DNA of 6,844 bases from Flavobacteriales bacterium (GTDB lineage Bacteria > Bacteroidota > Bacteroidia > Flavobacteriales_D > Crocinitomicaceae): the NCBI GenBank assembly GCA_947476515.1, contig CANJQZ010000107.1, forward strand, positions 1 through 6,844, given 5' to 3'. How positions within the stretch are numbered: the stretch's first letter is position 1; each line of letters begins with the position of its first letter. The notes below the pieces were generated by a model. The model was given only the letters and a program-made list of their open reading frames with translations. It was not told the DNA's origin and made no database searches. The position numbers were made by a program, and so were the translations under genes. Positions 5,758-6,844 of the stretch are shown piece after piece.

Positions 5758-5769
5758 ATTATATTAACT

Positions 5770-5783
5770 AATGAAATTTCATT
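5770..5783. repeat. Perfect 14-nt palindrome upstream of msrA
   Basis: AATGAAATTTCATT is a perfect inverted repeat in the 45-nt gap between the S9 peptidase stop and the msrA start, 12 nt before the msrA ATG. It is too AT-rich and loop-poor to be a convincing terminator. No TAnnTTTG box is found in this gap, which favours read-through from the peptidase gene. A binding-site role is speculative. Confidence 0.35.
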
Positions 5784-5802
5784 TTGTTCATTTACAAGTT
5801 GA

Positions 5803-6844
5803 TTAATAACCACTTACCTTCCCTTTACGCTCCGCCGGGATTCCTTCAATCATCCAAATTGGTGCTGCTTGATCCATTAAATAATGATCAAAGAATTGTC
5901 TCATTCTTATACTTAGGTCAATTTTATTGGGCAAACGCGTTAGATTATGGTCATCTTCATTATAATTGAGCAGCCAACAAGGTTTTTCTAAGCGACGCAT
6001 TCCATTGAAAAGTTCAAGTCCTTGGTACCATGGAACGGATCCATCGGAATCATTCGACATGATCAACAGCGGTGTTTTTATTTTTGGCAAGTGGAACAAA
6101 GGTGAGTTTTCTATATACAATTCAGGTGCTTCCCAAATTGTTTTTCCAATTCTACTTTGAGAAGATTCATACTGAAATTGACGATTAATTCCTGTGCCCC
6201 AGCGGATGCCTCCATAAGCAGAAAACATATTTGCTACGGGAGCTCCAGCCATTGCTGCAGCATAACGATTTGTCATTGTGATAACTTGTGCCGTTTGATA
6301 ACCACCCCAACTTTGACCTTGAAGTCCCATTTTTGCAGAATCAATTGGAAAATTCTTTAGTAAATAATCCGTTCCACTCATAATTGCATTGTAAGCAGAT
6401 TTTGCTGGATGTCCTAATTTATAGCGAATGTCAGGCACAAAAACGAGATAACCAGCTGAGGCATATTCCGTAATATTTATGGTACTTGCGGAAGGTTTTG
6501 GCGTGATGTGATTGTTCAAGGTAGCTGAATTTAATTCATAATAATAAATCAATAATGGATAATTTTTATCGGGAGAATAATCTTCAGGTTTGTAGAGTAG
6601 TCCCTCTAATTGAGTCCCATCATAAGACTGCCATTTCAATAAAGAAACAGTAGCCCAATTATAGTCTTTTTGCTGTGGATTGGTATGGGTGATTCTTTGC
6701 TCCTTATTGAAATTTGAATCTAATGCCATGAGTTCAGGAAATTCAAGAAGCGTCATTTTTTTTAATACTATCCGGTTGCTATTTTTAGATCTGGTGCAAT
6801 AATTTATTAGAAATGGGCCTTCATATACTAACTTAAAATCTCTA
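5803..6844 (-). CDS. S9 (prolyl oligopeptidase) family peptidase, C-terminal catalytic part (cut by right edge)
   Basis: The minus frame is open from the right edge to the TAA at 5803-5805, giving 346 complete codons. An ATG at 6754-6756 exists, but in-frame sequence continues upstream of it (for example KLVYEGPF) with no stop. That ATG is therefore internal and the gene begins outside the window; the missing part would be the N-terminal beta-propeller. The visible part is the alpha/beta-hydrolase domain of S9 serine peptidases. The segment encoding DYNWATVSLLKWQSYDGTQL marks the propeller-to-hydrolase transition. The nucleophile is the Ser of GQSWGGY (codon 6310-6312), the acid is probably the Asp in NDSDGSVPW (codon 6043-6045), and the His of NEDDHNL (codon 5947-5949) completes the triad. 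The tail ends FFDHYLMDQAAPIWM and about 18 further residues, as in many Bacteroidota family members. Such enzymes cleave short peptides, often in the periplasm; any signal peptide is out of view. Confidence 0.9.
   Translation of the reverse strand, partial: RDFKLVYEGPFLINYCTRSKNSNRIVLKKMTLLEFPELMALDSNFNKEQRITHTNPQQKDYNWATVSLLKWQSYDGTQLEGLLYKPEDYSPDKNYPLLIYYYELNSATLNNHITPKPSASTINITEYASAGYLVFVPDIRYKLGHPAKSAYNAIMSGTDYLLKNFPIDSAKMGLQGQSWGGYQTAQVITMTNRYAAAMAGAPVANMFSAYGGIRWGTGINRQFQYESSQSRIGKTIWEAPELYIENSPLFHLPKIKTPLLIMSNDSDGSVPWYQGLELFNGMRRLEKPCWLLNYNEDDHNLTRLPNKIDLSIRMRQFFDHYLMDQAAPIWMIEGIPAERKGKVSGY

Noticed and set aside
5784..6360. Three short plus-strand frames opposite the S9 peptidase gene
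   Set aside because: They are antisense to conserved catalytic-domain codons, have low-complexity or Cys-rich odd composition and no support as genes.

Overview
The window looks like chromosomal DNA of a Bacteroidota bacterium, most likely a flavobacterium-like member. It is AT-rich throughout. Genes lack strong Shine-Dalgarno sequences. Three gene starts carry upstream matches to the Bacteroidota -7 promoter box TAnnTTTG. The proteins have the flavour of that phylum: the SucA N-terminus, a cysteine-poor Mrp ATPase, a GCFWC-type MsrA with a signal peptide, and an S9 peptidase. The exact genus cannot be told from the sequence alone.

Layout, left to right. (1) Positions 1-558, minus strand: the first 186 residues of the E1 subunit of 2-oxoglutarate dehydrogenase (sucA), cut by the left edge. 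(2) Positions 559-732: a 174-base spacer with a promoter-like box, an 8-bp-stem hairpin close to the sucA start, and a 17-nt AT-only palindrome. (3) Positions 733-1119, minus: a small four-helix membrane protein of the DUF423 family. (4) Positions 1120-1171: a short divergent promoter region with a perfect 16-nt palindrome. (5) Positions 1172-3085, plus: a tightly packed three-gene unit of an unrecognised lipoprotein, the Mrp/ApbC-type P-loop ATPase, and a NifU C-terminal-domain protein, with gaps of 6 and 3 nt. (6) Positions 3088 to the right edge, minus: four co-oriented genes that, in transcription order, are an S9 prolyl-oligopeptidase-family peptidase (its 5' part lies outside the window), a secreted MsrA, a membrane-anchored SOUL haem-binding protein overlapping msrA by 8 nt, and an aldehyde dehydrogenase of the aminomuconate/hydroxymuconate-semialdehyde group. 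The plus and minus units meet tail to tail with only 2 nt between stop codons.

Functionally, the plus-strand unit is an iron-sulfur cluster maturation pair plus a lipoprotein. The minus-strand unit combines envelope peptide hydrolysis, repair of oxidised methionine, haem or tetrapyrrole binding, and aldehyde oxidation. The flank is central carbon metabolism. I see no mobile element, CRISPR array, tRNA, rRNA, phage or defence genes. Most of the window is ordinary core-genome content. The points that merit a second look are the absence of the CxxC cluster ligands in Mrp beside a NifU protein that has them, the lipoprotein fixed to that pair, the MsrA-SOUL translational overlap, and the palindromes sitting on -7 boxes.

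Three starts should be set by hand. The DUF423, lipoprotein and SOUL genes can each be extended to an upstream TTG, but an ATG slightly downstream gives the expected membrane or signal N-terminus and is used here. The S9 peptidase frame stays open to the right edge, so the ATG at 6756 is internal.
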